Source of the DNA: Legionella geestiana
GTDB taxonomy: Bacteria > Pseudomonadota > Gammaproteobacteria > Legionellales > Legionellaceae
Direction: 5' to 3'
NCBI RefSeq assembly: GCF_004571195.1
Contig: NZ_CP038271.1
Span: 2,413,001 to 2,477,000 of the forward strand
Length of the DNA stretch: 64,000 nucleotides
The number at the start of each line of letters is the position of its first letter. The first letter of the stretch is position 1. Shown in pieces: positions 47,743 through 56,362 of this stretch. The notes beneath the pieces are model-generated. The model was not told where the DNA came from, did no database searches, and saw nothing but the letters and a program-made list of their open reading frames with translations. Position numbers and translations under genes: made by a program.

Positions 47743-48426
47743 GTGTCGGTAATCGAAATCACGCGTCTGATGCGCCGCCTAGATTATTCTTTTTCTAACG
47801 AAGCACTGCTCAGGCAGGCTTTAACCCACCGAAGTGCCGGCAGTCTTAATAATGAACGGCTTGAGTTTCTTGGTGACTCAGTGCTGAGCTGTGTGGTGGC
47901 CAATGCCCTTGTTTCACGTTTTCCTGCGGTGGAGGAAGGAACTTTAAGCCGTCTCAGAGCCGCGCTTGTAAAGGGCGAAACGCTCGCGGTACTGGCAACG
48001 GAGCTTGGCATTGGCGATTGTCTGGTGCTGGGGCAGGGCGAGCTTAAAAGTGGCGGCTTTCGGCGTGAATCGATTCTTGCGGACGCACTTGAGGCGATTA
48101 TTGCCGCAATTTTTCTGGACGGCGGCTTTGAAGCCTGCAATCGATGTGTCTTAAAATGGTTTAATAACCGCCTGGAGGATGAAAACATTCTTCACTCACT
48201 GAAAGATGCTAAAACCCGTCTGCAGGAGTATCTTCAGGCTGAACGCCTGCCACTGCCGCAGTACGAGGTTGTGGCTGTGGTCGGAGATGAGCCGAATCAG
48301 GTGTTTACCGTAGAATGCCGGGCCGGGGATAAGTCGACCCGCGGAAAGGGGACAAACCGGCGTAAGGCCGAACAGCTGGCAGCAGAGGCACTGTTAAATG
48401 CTTTGGGCAGCGGCAGGGGACTATAG
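47743..48426 (+). CDS. rnc: Ribonuclease III
   Basis: RNase III cuts double-stranded RNA in rRNA, mRNA and sRNA processing. The 227-aa protein has the signature NERLEFLGDSVL with metal ligand D45, a second acidic set in ADALEAIIAAIFLDGG, and a C-terminal dsRNA-binding domain (DAKTRLQEYLQAERLP; GTNRRKAEQLAAEALL). GTG 47743 follows GGGAGAGG; an overlapping ATG two bases earlier is out of frame. Neither lepB nor era is adjacent, unlike the common operon. It overlaps the convergent yheS by 6 bases. Confidence 0.96.
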   Translation: MSVIEITRLMRRLDYSFSNEALLRQALTHRSAGSLNNERLEFLGDSVLSCVVANALVSRFPAVEEGTLSRLRAALVKGETLAVLATELGIGDCLVLGQGELKSGGFRRESILADALEAIIAAIFLDGGFEACNRCVLKWFNNRLEDENILHSLKDAKTRLQEYLQAERLPLPQYEVVAVVGDEPNQVFTVECRAGDKSTRGKGTNRRKAEQLAAEALLNALGSGRGL

Positions 48427-50271
48427 TCCCTCAAGCTCCGCCATGCGTGCAAGCCACTCCTCTTCAACGTCCTGTAAAACCCGTCGCGCAGCCTCAAGAG
48501 CTTCCAGTTCAACGGCAAGACGTTTTTCCTGTCCCGCCTCATACAACTCGCTGTCGCTTAAGCGTGTTTCGTGCTTTAACACCTCGGCGGTAGCAGATTC
48601 GAGCATCTGTTCGAGCTTTTTCAGCCGATTTTGAAGACTTTTACGCTCGCGCCGGTCGTCTTTTTCGGCGGTGACAGCTTCCCTGGGCTTTGCCGACAGG
48701 TTCTGTTGCATAAGCCAGGTATGATAGTCATCAAGCGTTCCAGGGAAGGTTTCCACACGTTGATTAAAGACGAGATAAAAGGTATCAACCGCTGTGCGCA
48801 GGAGGTGGCGGTCATGTGAGATAAGCACCAGAGCACCCTCAAAGCTTTGCAGCGCAATTTCCATGGCAGCGCGCATTTCAAGATCAAGGTGATTGGTAGG
48901 CTCATCCAGCAGAAGCAGGTTCGGTTTTTGCCAGACAAGCTTTGCAAGAGCAAGACGCGCTTTTTCACCGCCGGAAAAATGGGTAATCGGGTTGGTGGCT
49001 GCATCGCCAATGAAATTAAAGCCCCCGAGAAAATCGCGTACCACCTGCTCACGCGCATCGGGGCGTAGTGCCTGAATGATAGCGAGCGGACTTGCACTGG
49101 AATCCAAATCATCCGCCTGGTGCTGGGCAAAATACCCGATACGAAGATTAGGGTGGTGATACACCGTCCCTGAAAGAGGGCTAAGGCTTCCGGTAAGGGT
49201 TTTGATAAGCGTTGATTTCCCCTGGCCATTGGGCCCAAGAAGGGCGATGCGGGAGTCTTCATCAATCTGCAGATTCACTTTTTTAAGAATCGGTGATTCC
49301 CTGGTGAATCCCGCCGTAACCTCGTCCGTCCGCAGCAGGGGGTTGCCCGCACGCGGCGGGGCTTCAAAGCTAAAGTGAAAGGGGGAATCAACCTGAGCAC
49401 CTGCAACGAGTTCCATTTTGGCAATGGCTTTCAGACGGCTTTGCGCCTGGCGCGACTTTGAAGCCTTAGCCTTGAAACGTTGAACAAATTTCATGAGGTG
49501 GGCAATGTGCGCCTGCTGTTTTTCATGCATGGTCTGCTGCAGGGCAAGCTGCTCGGCGCGGGTGCGTTCAAAGCGGCTGTAGTTACCGGTATAGAGCGTG
49601 GTTTGCCGTTGACTGATGTGCAGAATATGCGTTACAAACGCATCCAGAAATTCGCGATCGTGCGAGATAACTACGATGCTTCCGGGGAAGTTTTGCAGCC
49701 AGCGTTCCAGCCAGAAGATGGCTTCCATATCAAGGTGGTTGGTCGGCTCATCAAGCAGCAGCAGGTCGGCAGGTTTCATGAGGCAGCGCGCCAGCGCCAG
49801 CCGCATGCGCCAGCCCCCTGAAAAGCGGCTGACGGCATGGTGAATGCTCTCAGGTTCAAAGCCAAGTCCTGCGAGAATACTTGCCGCTTGAGCGGGTTTG
49901 GCATAGCCGCCAATTTCTTCAAGACGATGGTGACAGGCAAGCACCTTCGCATCCTCACCCTGTGCTTCAGCGGTCTTAAGGGTATCGAGTAAATTCTGAT
50001 ACTCGCTGTCGCCTGCCAGCACAAAATCAAGCGCTGACAGTTCACTGTCAGGTGTTTCCTGGCTTAGATGACTGATGCGAAGCCCCGCTGGCTGCTCAAA
50101 ATCACCGGCCTGTGGTGACCATTTGCCAAGCAGCATGCCAAAGAGTGTCGATTTACCGCAGCCATTGTGCCCTGTAAGTCCAACTTTTTGCTTCAGATGC
50201 AGGGTGGCGGAGGCGTTCTCCAGCAGGGTTTTGGTGCCGCGGGTCAGCGTAATGTTCCTGAGCGTCAGCAT
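48421..50271 (-). CDS. yheS: ABC-F ATPase, YheS type
   Basis: A soluble protein of 616 aa with two ABC cassettes and no membrane domain. Walker A sequences are GHNGCGKST and GPNGQGKST; signatures are FSGGWRMRLALA and FSGGEKARLALA; both Walker B carry LLLLDEPTNHLD. The linker between the cassettes includes RFKAKASKSRQAQSRLKAI as in YheS, and a C-terminal coiled coil is present. ABC-F proteins act on the ribosome; the exact role of YheS-type members is not well defined. It diverges from queA. Confidence 0.93.
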   Translation of the reverse strand: MLTLRNITLTRGTKTLLENASATLHLKQKVGLTGHNGCGKSTLFGMLLGKWSPQAGDFEQPAGLRISHLSQETPDSELSALDFVLAGDSEYQNLLDTLKTAEAQGEDAKVLACHHRLEEIGGYAKPAQAASILAGLGFEPESIHHAVSRFSGGWRMRLALARCLMKPADLLLLDEPTNHLDMEAIFWLERWLQNFPGSIVVISHDREFLDAFVTHILHISQRQTTLYTGNYSRFERTRAEQLALQQTMHEKQQAHIAHLMKFVQRFKAKASKSRQAQSRLKAIAKMELVAGAQVDSPFHFSFEAPPRAGNPLLRTDEVTAGFTRESPILKKVNLQIDEDSRIALLGPNGQGKSTLIKTLTGSLSPLSGTVYHHPNLRIGYFAQHQADDLDSSASPLAIIQALRPDAREQVVRDFLGGFNFIGDAATNPITHFSGGEKARLALAKLVWQKPNLLLLDEPTNHLDLEMRAAMEIALQSFEGALVLISHDRHLLRTAVDTFYLVFNQRVETFPGTLDDYHTWLMQQNLSAKPREAVTAEKDDRRERKSLQNRLKKLEQMLESATAEVLKHETRLSDSELYEAGQEKRLAVELEALEAARRVLQDVEEEWLARMAELEGL

Positions 50272-50322
50272 GAAAGACTCGATGCGAAAAGCGCATATTC
50301 TAGCAGGTGTGGGTGGATTGTG

Positions 50323-50328
50323 TATAAT
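50323..50328 (+). promoter_or_regulatory. Probable -10 box for queA
   Basis: A consensus TATAAT lies 58 bases before the queA start in the yheS-queA divergent gap. No good -35 is seen 16-18 bases upstream, so activation or a weak promoter is possible. Confidence 0.4.
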
Positions 50329-50386
50329 ACATCCGGTTTTTGAGGGTACAGTTTTACACTCAGTTTTAAAGAGGTTTTAAGACAGC

Positions 50387-51400
50387 ATGCAGACACGTGA
50401 TTTTCATTTTGAGCTACCTGAGGAATTAATTGCACAGTATCCGCTGCCAAATCGTACGGATTCACGTCTTTTATGTTATGAACGTGCTACCGGCACAACC
50501 ACACACACCATGTTTTCAAACCTTCTTGAACGACTGGTTCCGGGCGATGTACTGGTTCTAAACGACAGCCGGGTCATTCCGGCACGCATGTTTGGTCAAA
50601 AAGCGAGTGGCGGGCGGGTAGAGATACTTCTTGAACGCATTACCGGTGAAGACTGCTTTCTCGCACACATTCGCGGTGGAAAATCACTCTCTCAAGGTGC
50701 GCGTCTGACCCTTGAGAAGGGGAGTGTTCTCGAGGTAACCGGTCGAGAGGGTGAGCTTTTTTGCTGCCGGTGCACGATGGACGTGATGGAGCTTCTTCAC
50801 CTTGAAGGCCATATCCCACTGCCTCCCTATATCCATCGCCCGGATGAATCCGGTGATTTTTCACGCTATCAGACGGTCTACGCGCGTGTTAACGGTTCTG
50901 TAGCCGCACCGACTGCCGGTCTGCATTTTGACGAGGCGCTGCTCGCGTCATTACGTGCGGGAGGCGTGGAAATTGGTCATGTCACCCTGCATGTAGGAGC
51001 GGGAACGTTTCAGCCGGTACGGAGTGAAAATATCCACGAGCATGTCATGCACCGCGAACAGTTTGAAGTGAGCGAGGCGCTCTGCGACACCATTTTGCGT
51101 GCAAAAGCCGAAGGGCGGCGCGTCATTGCGGTGGGAACTACGGCGATGCGCTCGCTGGAGAGCGCGGCGCGTGACGGGGTCTTAAAGCCAATGCGCGGGG
51201 ATACCGATATTTTCATTTTCCCGGGATTTCAGTTTAACGTGTGTGATGGACTTTTGACGAACTTTCATCTGCCACAATCAACACTGTTGATGCTGGTATC
51301 CGCGTTTATCGGGCACCGGGAAGCGCTTGCGCTGTATGAGGAGGCGGTTCGCGAACGCTACCGCTTTTTCAGCTACGGTGACACGAGCCTGCTGCTCTGA
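50387..51400 (+). CDS. queA: S-adenosylmethionine:tRNA ribosyltransferase-isomerase
   Basis: QueA transfers the ribosyl part of SAM onto preQ1 at tRNA position 34, making epoxyqueuosine. The 337-aa product starts TRDFHFELPEELIAQYPLPNRTDSRLL and carries PTAGLHFD, HVTLHVGAGTF, VGTTAMRSLE and the C-terminal LLTNFHLPQSTLLMLVSAFIG, all standard. The preQ1 it modifies must be put into tRNA by Tgt, whose usual place next to queA is taken here by a degenerate homologue. Confidence 0.97.
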   Translation: MQTRDFHFELPEELIAQYPLPNRTDSRLLCYERATGTTTHTMFSNLLERLVPGDVLVLNDSRVIPARMFGQKASGGRVEILLERITGEDCFLAHIRGGKSLSQGARLTLEKGSVLEVTGREGELFCCRCTMDVMELLHLEGHIPLPPYIHRPDESGDFSRYQTVYARVNGSVAAPTAGLHFDEALLASLRAGGVEIGHVTLHVGAGTFQPVRSENIHEHVMHREQFEVSEALCDTILRAKAEGRRVIAVGTTAMRSLESAARDGVLKPMRGDTDIFIFPGFQFNVCDGLLTNFHLPQSTLLMLVSAFIGHREALALYEEAVRERYRFFSYGDTSLLL

Positions 51401-51412
51401 CCGGAGAAAATA

Positions 51413-52213
51413 ATGTGTGATTTGATGGTTCCGGCAGATACGCCACCTGGCAACACCCTGACACACGCGAACCTTGCTGATGCCGGCGTGCATGCCTGCG
51501 TGTGGCATCTTGAGTCGCTCTTAATGAAGCCGGGCCTTGAAGCCCTGCTGCAATTTGACGCTCTCAGGTCATACACTGGCTGGCAGGGCCTTACTGCGGT
51601 CAATGGCGCTGGGCTTTCTTTTAAGGCGTCCGGGAGCTGTCGCGTGCGTTCAGTGTTTGATGGCGGCAGTCAGACGTTTACAGCAGAGCGCATTGAGGCA
51701 CTTCTTGAAACCCTGGCGCCAGATGTACTGGTACTTCCGCAGGGATTTTCTTTACGTCTGAACGCTCCATCAACCCGGATATATTCTGACACCGGCGAGC
51801 ATGAGGGAATTTTCGCTCGCGTTCAAACGGTGTCAGAGGCTGAAGCGAAGGCAATGCAGTTTTCAGGGCAACCGATGTACCTTGCCAGTAACGCGCCTTT
51901 CCCAGTCCTTGTGGAGATGGCCGTCATCGGTATTGAGTGGCTGGAGTCTGACACGCCGGCAGAGGATGCGCATGCGGGAATTGTCTATACGACAGAAGGA
52001 GCGATTAACCTTGCCGCACCTGAATATGCGATGGATTACAAGGTACTGGACGAGACCTGTACCTGCCCGACCTGCTGCACTCCCTTTTCACGCGCAGCCC
52101 TGCACCATCTTTATACACATACCCCGCTTCTCGCAAAGCGCCTCCTCGTCACGCACAATCTGGCGTTTGCCGTTCAACAGATGAGGACACCAGGTCGTGT
52201 CCTCATTCCATAA
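51413..52213 (+). CDS. Tgt-like protein lacking catalytic residues, 266 aa
   Basis: This aligns with queuine tRNA-ribosyltransferase but is about 110 residues shorter. The zinc site is intact: C216, C218, C221 and H248 (CTCPTC...FSRAALHHLY...VTHNL). Upstream, HLESLLMKPGLEAL...GWQGLTAVNGAG matches the Tgt segment around TDSGGFQ, but the general-acid/base Asp is Asn64. The region carrying the nucleophilic Asp and the MPTRNARNG loop is absent. It sits between queA and yajC, exactly where tgt belongs, with GGAG upstream and an intact frame. It could be a non-catalytic partner (compare eukaryotic QTRT2) or a decaying gene. Its last codons fall inside an inverted-repeat element. Confidence 0.78.
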   Translation: MCDLMVPADTPPGNTLTHANLADAGVHACVWHLESLLMKPGLEALLQFDALRSYTGWQGLTAVNGAGLSFKASGSCRVRSVFDGGSQTFTAERIEALLETLAPDVLVLPQGFSLRLNAPSTRIYSDTGEHEGIFARVQTVSEAEAKAMQFSGQPMYLASNAPFPVLVEMAVIGIEWLESDTPAEDAHAGIVYTTEGAINLAAPEYAMDYKVLDETCTCPTCCTPFSRAALHHLYTHTPLLAKRLLVTHNLAFAVQQMRTPGRVLIP

Positions 52214-52349
52214 TATGGCTGCAAACGCGGAGCTTTGGCGTCATTGTGCGCTTGAGTTCGTTAAATAGAGCCGGCTATTCGCCTCACTCAAGCGCACAAT
52301 GCCCCTCAAAGCGCCGCATTTTCGCTTCACATCATGAAATGAGGACACG
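52196..52349. repeat. 154-bp inverted-repeat (snap-back) element overlapping the Tgt-like 3' end
   Basis: The outer ends are cgtgtcctcatt and aatgaggacacg (12 bp, exact complements). An inner pair cattgtgcgcttgagt/actcaagcgcacaatg is a perfect 16-bp inverted repeat with a 28-base gap. The left end encodes the last residues (VLIP) and stop of the Tgt-like gene. Related ends (gacacgccctaa; gggcgtgtcttcg followed by catgatgtgaagcg) recur at 63.4 and 63.9 kb. Confidence 0.75.
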
Positions 52350-52374
52350 CCCTAAGTTGATGTGAAAAAGGATT

Positions 52375-52548
52375 GTAACCATTCACCACATTTTGAATGC
52401 TTTAGGGGAAAAGTCAGATTTGAGTGCAGGTTGTGCGAACGCATTACAAAATAAGCGCAGCATACACCGGTATGTGAGCAGTTTTTTGTAATGCGTTCGC
52501 ACAAGATGCGCCAAATATGGCTTTTCGGTTAACGTAGTGAATGGTTAC
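52375..52548. mobile_element. 174-bp MITE-like palindromic element, copy 1
   Basis: The ends gtaaccattcac and gtgaatggttac are perfect 12-bp inverted repeats. An internal pair tgtgcgaacgcattacaaaa and its complement (20 bp) forms a strong hairpin. It is flanked by the direct repeat aaggatt. A second copy of the same length lies at 60.4 kb. No coding capacity, so it would depend on a transposase supplied elsewhere. Confidence 0.85.
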
Positions 52549-52562
52549 AAGGATTTTTCACA

Positions 52563-52591
52563 TTTACCTTGCGGGCAAATGCCGTTATGAT
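52563..52591 (+). promoter_or_regulatory. Possible promoter of yajC-secDF
   Basis: TTTACC (52563-52568), 17 bases and TATGAT (52586-52591) lie about 70 bases before yajC, just downstream of the MITE. This suggests yajC-secD-secF has its own start, independent of queA. Confidence 0.45.
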
Positions 52592-52663
52592 GTCACCCAC
52601 ACTGATTGCAGGCGATTTTAGTCTGCACGTTTATCATCTTTTTTTGCGTAGCGGAGGAACACC

Positions 52664-52999
52664 ATGGGATTATTCGTAAGTGATGCGCTGGCGGCAACTG
52701 CAACCGGTACTGCCGCACAGCCGGATGGCACGTTTTCAATGATTATGGTTGTGGTCATTTTTGTGCTGTTTTATTTTATGTTGATTCGTCCGCAGAACAA
52801 ACGCGCTAAAGAACACCGCGAGCTCGTGAGCAAGCTGCAGAAGGGCGATGAAATTGTAACTTCCGGTGGTTTTCTTGGAAGCGTAGTTGACTTGAACGAT
52901 CAATACCTCAAAGTGCGCCTTGCTGAAGGCATGGATGTCATGCTGCAGCGTGGTGCAGTCAGCAGTGTATTGCCCAAGGGCACCCTCAAATCCCTTTAG
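52664..52999 (+). CDS. yajC: Preprotein translocase accessory subunit YajC
   Basis: A small inner-membrane protein associated with SecDF. It has 111 aa, one membrane helix (MIMVVVIFVLFYFMLIRPQNKR) and a cytoplasmic domain with VSKLQKGDEIVTSGGFLGSV. GGAGG precedes the ATG. It is followed by secD after 20 bases. Confidence 0.96.
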   Translation: MGLFVSDALAATATGTAAQPDGTFSMIMVVVIFVLFYFMLIRPQNKRAKEHRELVSKLQKGDEIVTSGGFLGSVVDLNDQYLKVRLAEGMDVMLQRGAVSSVLPKGTLKSL

Positions 53000-53019
53000 G
53001 CTTTGCGTGAGGCACGGAA

Positions 53020-54876
53020 ATGCAAAACAAATACCCCTTGTGGAAGAACCTGCTTCTCATCGCGCTTGCGCTGGTGGCGACGCTGTATGCGGTTCCCAAT
53101 CTTTACAGTGAAGCTCCGGCGGTGCAGGTGTCTTCTGATGCCGACCAGTCCGTGAGCGCCACTGAAGAACGCGTGCGCGCTCTCCTTGATGATGCCGGTA
53201 TTCCGCCTGACGCCATTACGGAAAGTAATGAGCGGATTGAAGCGCGCTTTACTTCTGCCGATACCCAGATGCTCGCACGTGATGTGTTAAAAAACGGGCT
53301 TGGCTCGGACTACACGGTTGCCCTCAACCTTGCACCCACCACACCGGAATGGATGTCGCGCATAGGTGCGGCTCCCATGAAGCAGGGGCTGGATTTGCGC
53401 GGCGGGGTGCACTTTCTTTTGGAAGTGGACGTTGAGAGTGTTATTGCGCGCCGTTACGAAGGGTTGATGAAAAGCCTCGGGCAGGACTTACGGGAAGAAG
53501 GCATCCGCTATTCGGGTATTCGTTTTTCCCCGGTTGATGGTATCAGCGTGCGTTTCCGTGCACCTGCTGACCGGGATAAAGCCATTGACAGCCTGCGCAT
53601 GAAGTATCCTGATCTGACAGTTACGAGCGACAGAAACGGAAACGGTTTTTCCGCCACACTTTCAGCCACAGAACTCAACACGATTCGCCAGAATACCATT
53701 GAGCAGACCATGGGTATTCTGCGTAACCGCGTTAACGAACTCGGGGTAGGGGAGGCTGTTGTCCAACAGCAGGGTGCCACTCGCGTTGCAGTAGACCTTC
53801 CGGGCATTCAGGATGCGGCACGCGCCAAGCAGATTCTTGGTGGCACGGCAACGCTTGAATTTCATATGGTCGACCAGGACAACGACGCCCAGGTGGCGCG
53901 CCAGACCGGTGCGGTGCCTGTGAGCAGCAAGCTTTACACCATGGACGGCGAGCCGATTCTCCTGAAGCGTCAGGTGGTGTTAAGTGGCGACTCCATCACC
54001 AGTGCGGTTTCAAGTTTTGACGAGCAGTCAGCTACCCCTGCGGTACAAATCCAGCTTGGCGGTGGAGGAGAAGCACTCTTTACCAAAGTAACGCGCGAAA
54101 ACATTGGCAAGCGCATGGCGATTGTGTTTGTGGAAACCAAAACCAGCATGCAGACGGTCGATGGCGTGGAAAAACGCATGACCCACCGTGAGGAGCGGGT
54201 CATCAGCGCGCCGGTTATACAGAGTGCGCTTGGCAATAATTTCCAGATAACAGGGCTTTCCGACAGTAAAGAAGCATCCAATCTTGCCCTTTTGCTGCGA
54301 GCCGGAGCTTTGCCTGCAACGATTTATCCGGTCGAAGAGCGAACTGTAGGCCCGTCCCTTGGTAAAGAAAACATTCGCCGTGGCGTGGTTTCGCTGGAAG
54401 TAGGAATGGGGCTCATTCTCCTGATTATGGCGGTATACTATCGCTTTTTCGGAATAGTGGCGAACATTGCGCTGCTGCTGAACCTCATATTCCTTTCAGC
54501 GCTCCTCTCGCTTATTGATGCCACCCTGACCCTTCCCGGAATTGCCGGTATTGTATTGACGGTAGGGATGGCAGTGGATGCGAACGTACTTATTTACGAG
54601 CGCATTCGCGAAGAATTGCGTCATGGCATGCCGGCGCAGTCGGCCATTCATGCGGGCTATGAGCGAGCGTTTTCGACCATTCTCGATGCCAACGTAACGA
54701 CGCTGATAGTAGCTGTTGTGCTCTTTGCCGTAGGTACCGGGCCTGTGCGAGGTTTTGCGGTGACGCTGTCACTTGGGTTGCTGACGTCCATGTTGACCGG
54801 CATCACGTATACACGCGCGATTGTGAATGCGTTTTACGGCGGTCGCAACGTTAAAAAACTTTCAATCGGTATTTAA
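53020..54876 (+). CDS. secD: Protein export membrane protein SecD
   Basis: With SecF it uses the proton gradient to help pull preproteins across the inner membrane. The 618-aa protein has the first membrane segment (LLLIALALVATLYAVPNLYS), the large periplasmic P1 region (LDLRGGVHFLLEVD; IGVRVNELG-type segment RNRVNELGVGEAVV) and five C-terminal helices with GIVLTVGMAVDANVLIYERIREE. The length is typical. secF follows after 18 bases. Confidence 0.97.
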   Translation: MQNKYPLWKNLLLIALALVATLYAVPNLYSEAPAVQVSSDADQSVSATEERVRALLDDAGIPPDAITESNERIEARFTSADTQMLARDVLKNGLGSDYTVALNLAPTTPEWMSRIGAAPMKQGLDLRGGVHFLLEVDVESVIARRYEGLMKSLGQDLREEGIRYSGIRFSPVDGISVRFRAPADRDKAIDSLRMKYPDLTVTSDRNGNGFSATLSATELNTIRQNTIEQTMGILRNRVNELGVGEAVVQQQGATRVAVDLPGIQDAARAKQILGGTATLEFHMVDQDNDAQVARQTGAVPVSSKLYTMDGEPILLKRQVVLSGDSITSAVSSFDEQSATPAVQIQLGGGGEALFTKVTRENIGKRMAIVFVETKTSMQTVDGVEKRMTHREERVISAPVIQSALGNNFQITGLSDSKEASNLALLLRAGALPATIYPVEERTVGPSLGKENIRRGVVSLEVGMGLILLIMAVYYRFFGIVANIALLLNLIFLSALLSLIDATLTLPGIAGIVLTVGMAVDANVLIYERIREELRHGMPAQSAIHAGYERAFSTILDANVTTLIVAVVLFAVGTGPVRGFAVTLSLGLLTSMLTGITYTRAIVNAFYGGRNVKKLSIGI

Positions 54877-54894
54877 ATCGGGGACAGAAAGGCC

Positions 54895-55812
54895 ATGGAA
54901 TTTTTTAATCCGAACTCAAACATTGACTTTATGGGAGCGCGCCGCTGGACTGCACTCTTTTCGGCCCTGATTTTCATCCTCTCACTCGCGGCACTCGCGA
55001 TGAATGGCCTCAAATGGGGGCTTGATTTTACAGGGGGTACGCAAATAGAGGTCAGCTATTCTGAGGCGGCTAACCTGCAGGGCATTCGGGAAGCACTTGC
55101 TGGTGCTGGTTTTCATGAAGCCCAGGTGGTGAGTTACGGAAATTCCAAGGATGTACTGATAAGCATCGCGCCTCGCGCCGATCAGGATCAGACGACCCTT
55201 GTGAGCAACGTGATGAAGCAGTTGCCGGGAGCGGTCAAGCAGCGTGTTGATTTTGTCGGACCGCAGGTAGGCGAAGAGCTCGCTACCAAGGGTGCACTGG
55301 CGATTGTGGTGTCCCTGCTTGCGACCATGCTCTATATTGCCATGCGCTTTGAATACCGCCTTGCGGTAAGTTCCGCTGTAGCGCTGGTTCACGACCCGGT
55401 ACTCATACTTGGTATTTTTGCATTCTTTGGCATTGAGTTTGATCTCAAGGCACTGGCGGGTCTTCTTGCCGTTATTGGATATTCACTCAACGATACTATC
55501 GTGGTCTTTGACCGGGTGCGCGAGAATTTTGTAAAAATTCGCCGTTCAAGCCCGATTGAAATTATGAACGTCTCCATCAACCAGACACTGTCACGTACCA
55601 TTATGACTTCGGTCCTGACCCTGTGCGTGGTAGTCGCTCTTTTTGTGTATGGCGGCGAAGCTATCCATGGATTCGCGCTTGCGCTCATCATCGGTATTGT
55701 TATCGGTACGTATTCCTCGATATATGTGGCGGGTGCGCTTGCCGTAGTGATGGGGCTTGACCGTAAGGATTTCATGCCGCCGCAGCGCACGGAAGCGGAC
55801 GAAAGACCTTGA
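54895..55812 (+). CDS. secF: Protein export membrane protein SecF
   Basis: The partner of SecD. The 305-aa product has six membrane helices and the motifs GLDFTGGTQIEV, VGPQVGEELATKGA, IGYSLNDTIVVFDRVREN and SINQTLSRTIMTS. It ends the yajC-secD-secF operon. The downstream region is an inverted-repeat element rather than a gene. Confidence 0.97.
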   Translation: MEFFNPNSNIDFMGARRWTALFSALIFILSLAALAMNGLKWGLDFTGGTQIEVSYSEAANLQGIREALAGAGFHEAQVVSYGNSKDVLISIAPRADQDQTTLVSNVMKQLPGAVKQRVDFVGPQVGEELATKGALAIVVSLLATMLYIAMRFEYRLAVSSAVALVHDPVLILGIFAFFGIEFDLKALAGLLAVIGYSLNDTIVVFDRVRENFVKIRRSSPIEIMNVSINQTLSRTIMTSVLTLCVVVALFVYGGEAIHGFALALIIGIVIGTYSSIYVAGALAVVMGLDRKDFMPPQRTEADERP

Positions 55813-55849
55813 TTTTTTCGATTATAAATAATCACTTCAATGCTGGATT

Positions 55850-56250
55850 ATGTTGTCCCCGCGCAGGCGCTGAGTGATCCCGACATATTTTTGTACAACG
55901 AGCATGCGGGTTCCGAACCATGCGTTGGCACCGTGCAACCTCCTGAATGGGTCCCCTGATTTCGCGGGGATGACCGTGTGGGAGAGATTTTGGCCACTCT
56001 ACAGGCCTGAAATCCTGTCATTCCCGCGAAGGCGGGAACCCATTCCTGTATTGGCACTGTGCCTTTTCAGGGATTGTTCCCTGCCACCCGTACCGGGTGA
56101 TCCCGATTTTTTTTTTGCGAAAAATAACGTGATCACAGATTTTTATGCACTTCAAGTTTTCAGTAACTCATCAAAGCCTTGTCTGCGCTGGTTGAAACTG
56201 GCCCGCTGTACAAAAACATGTCGGGATTCCTCAGCGCGCACGGACAACAT
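55850..56250. mobile_element. 401-bp element with long imperfect inverted ends
   Basis: About 45 bases at each end are imperfect inverted repeats: atgttgtcc, gcgctgag, atcccgacat and tttttgtaca on the left are matched in order by their complements on the right. The interior holds two short cccgcg/cgcggg REP-type palindromes (near 55945-55975 and 56018-56042). No plausible gene lies inside and no clear target duplication was found. It fills most of the 550-base gap between secF and the GGDEF/EAL gene. Confidence 0.65.
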
Positions 56251-56362
56251 CACCCGAGTAAATAATCCGTCTGTTTAAAAAACAAGATGGTATGCTTTTT
56301 CCTGCGGCTTAAGGGGATACAGCACCAGGAACAGGCATGCGCGGTTTGGTTACCACCAAAAT

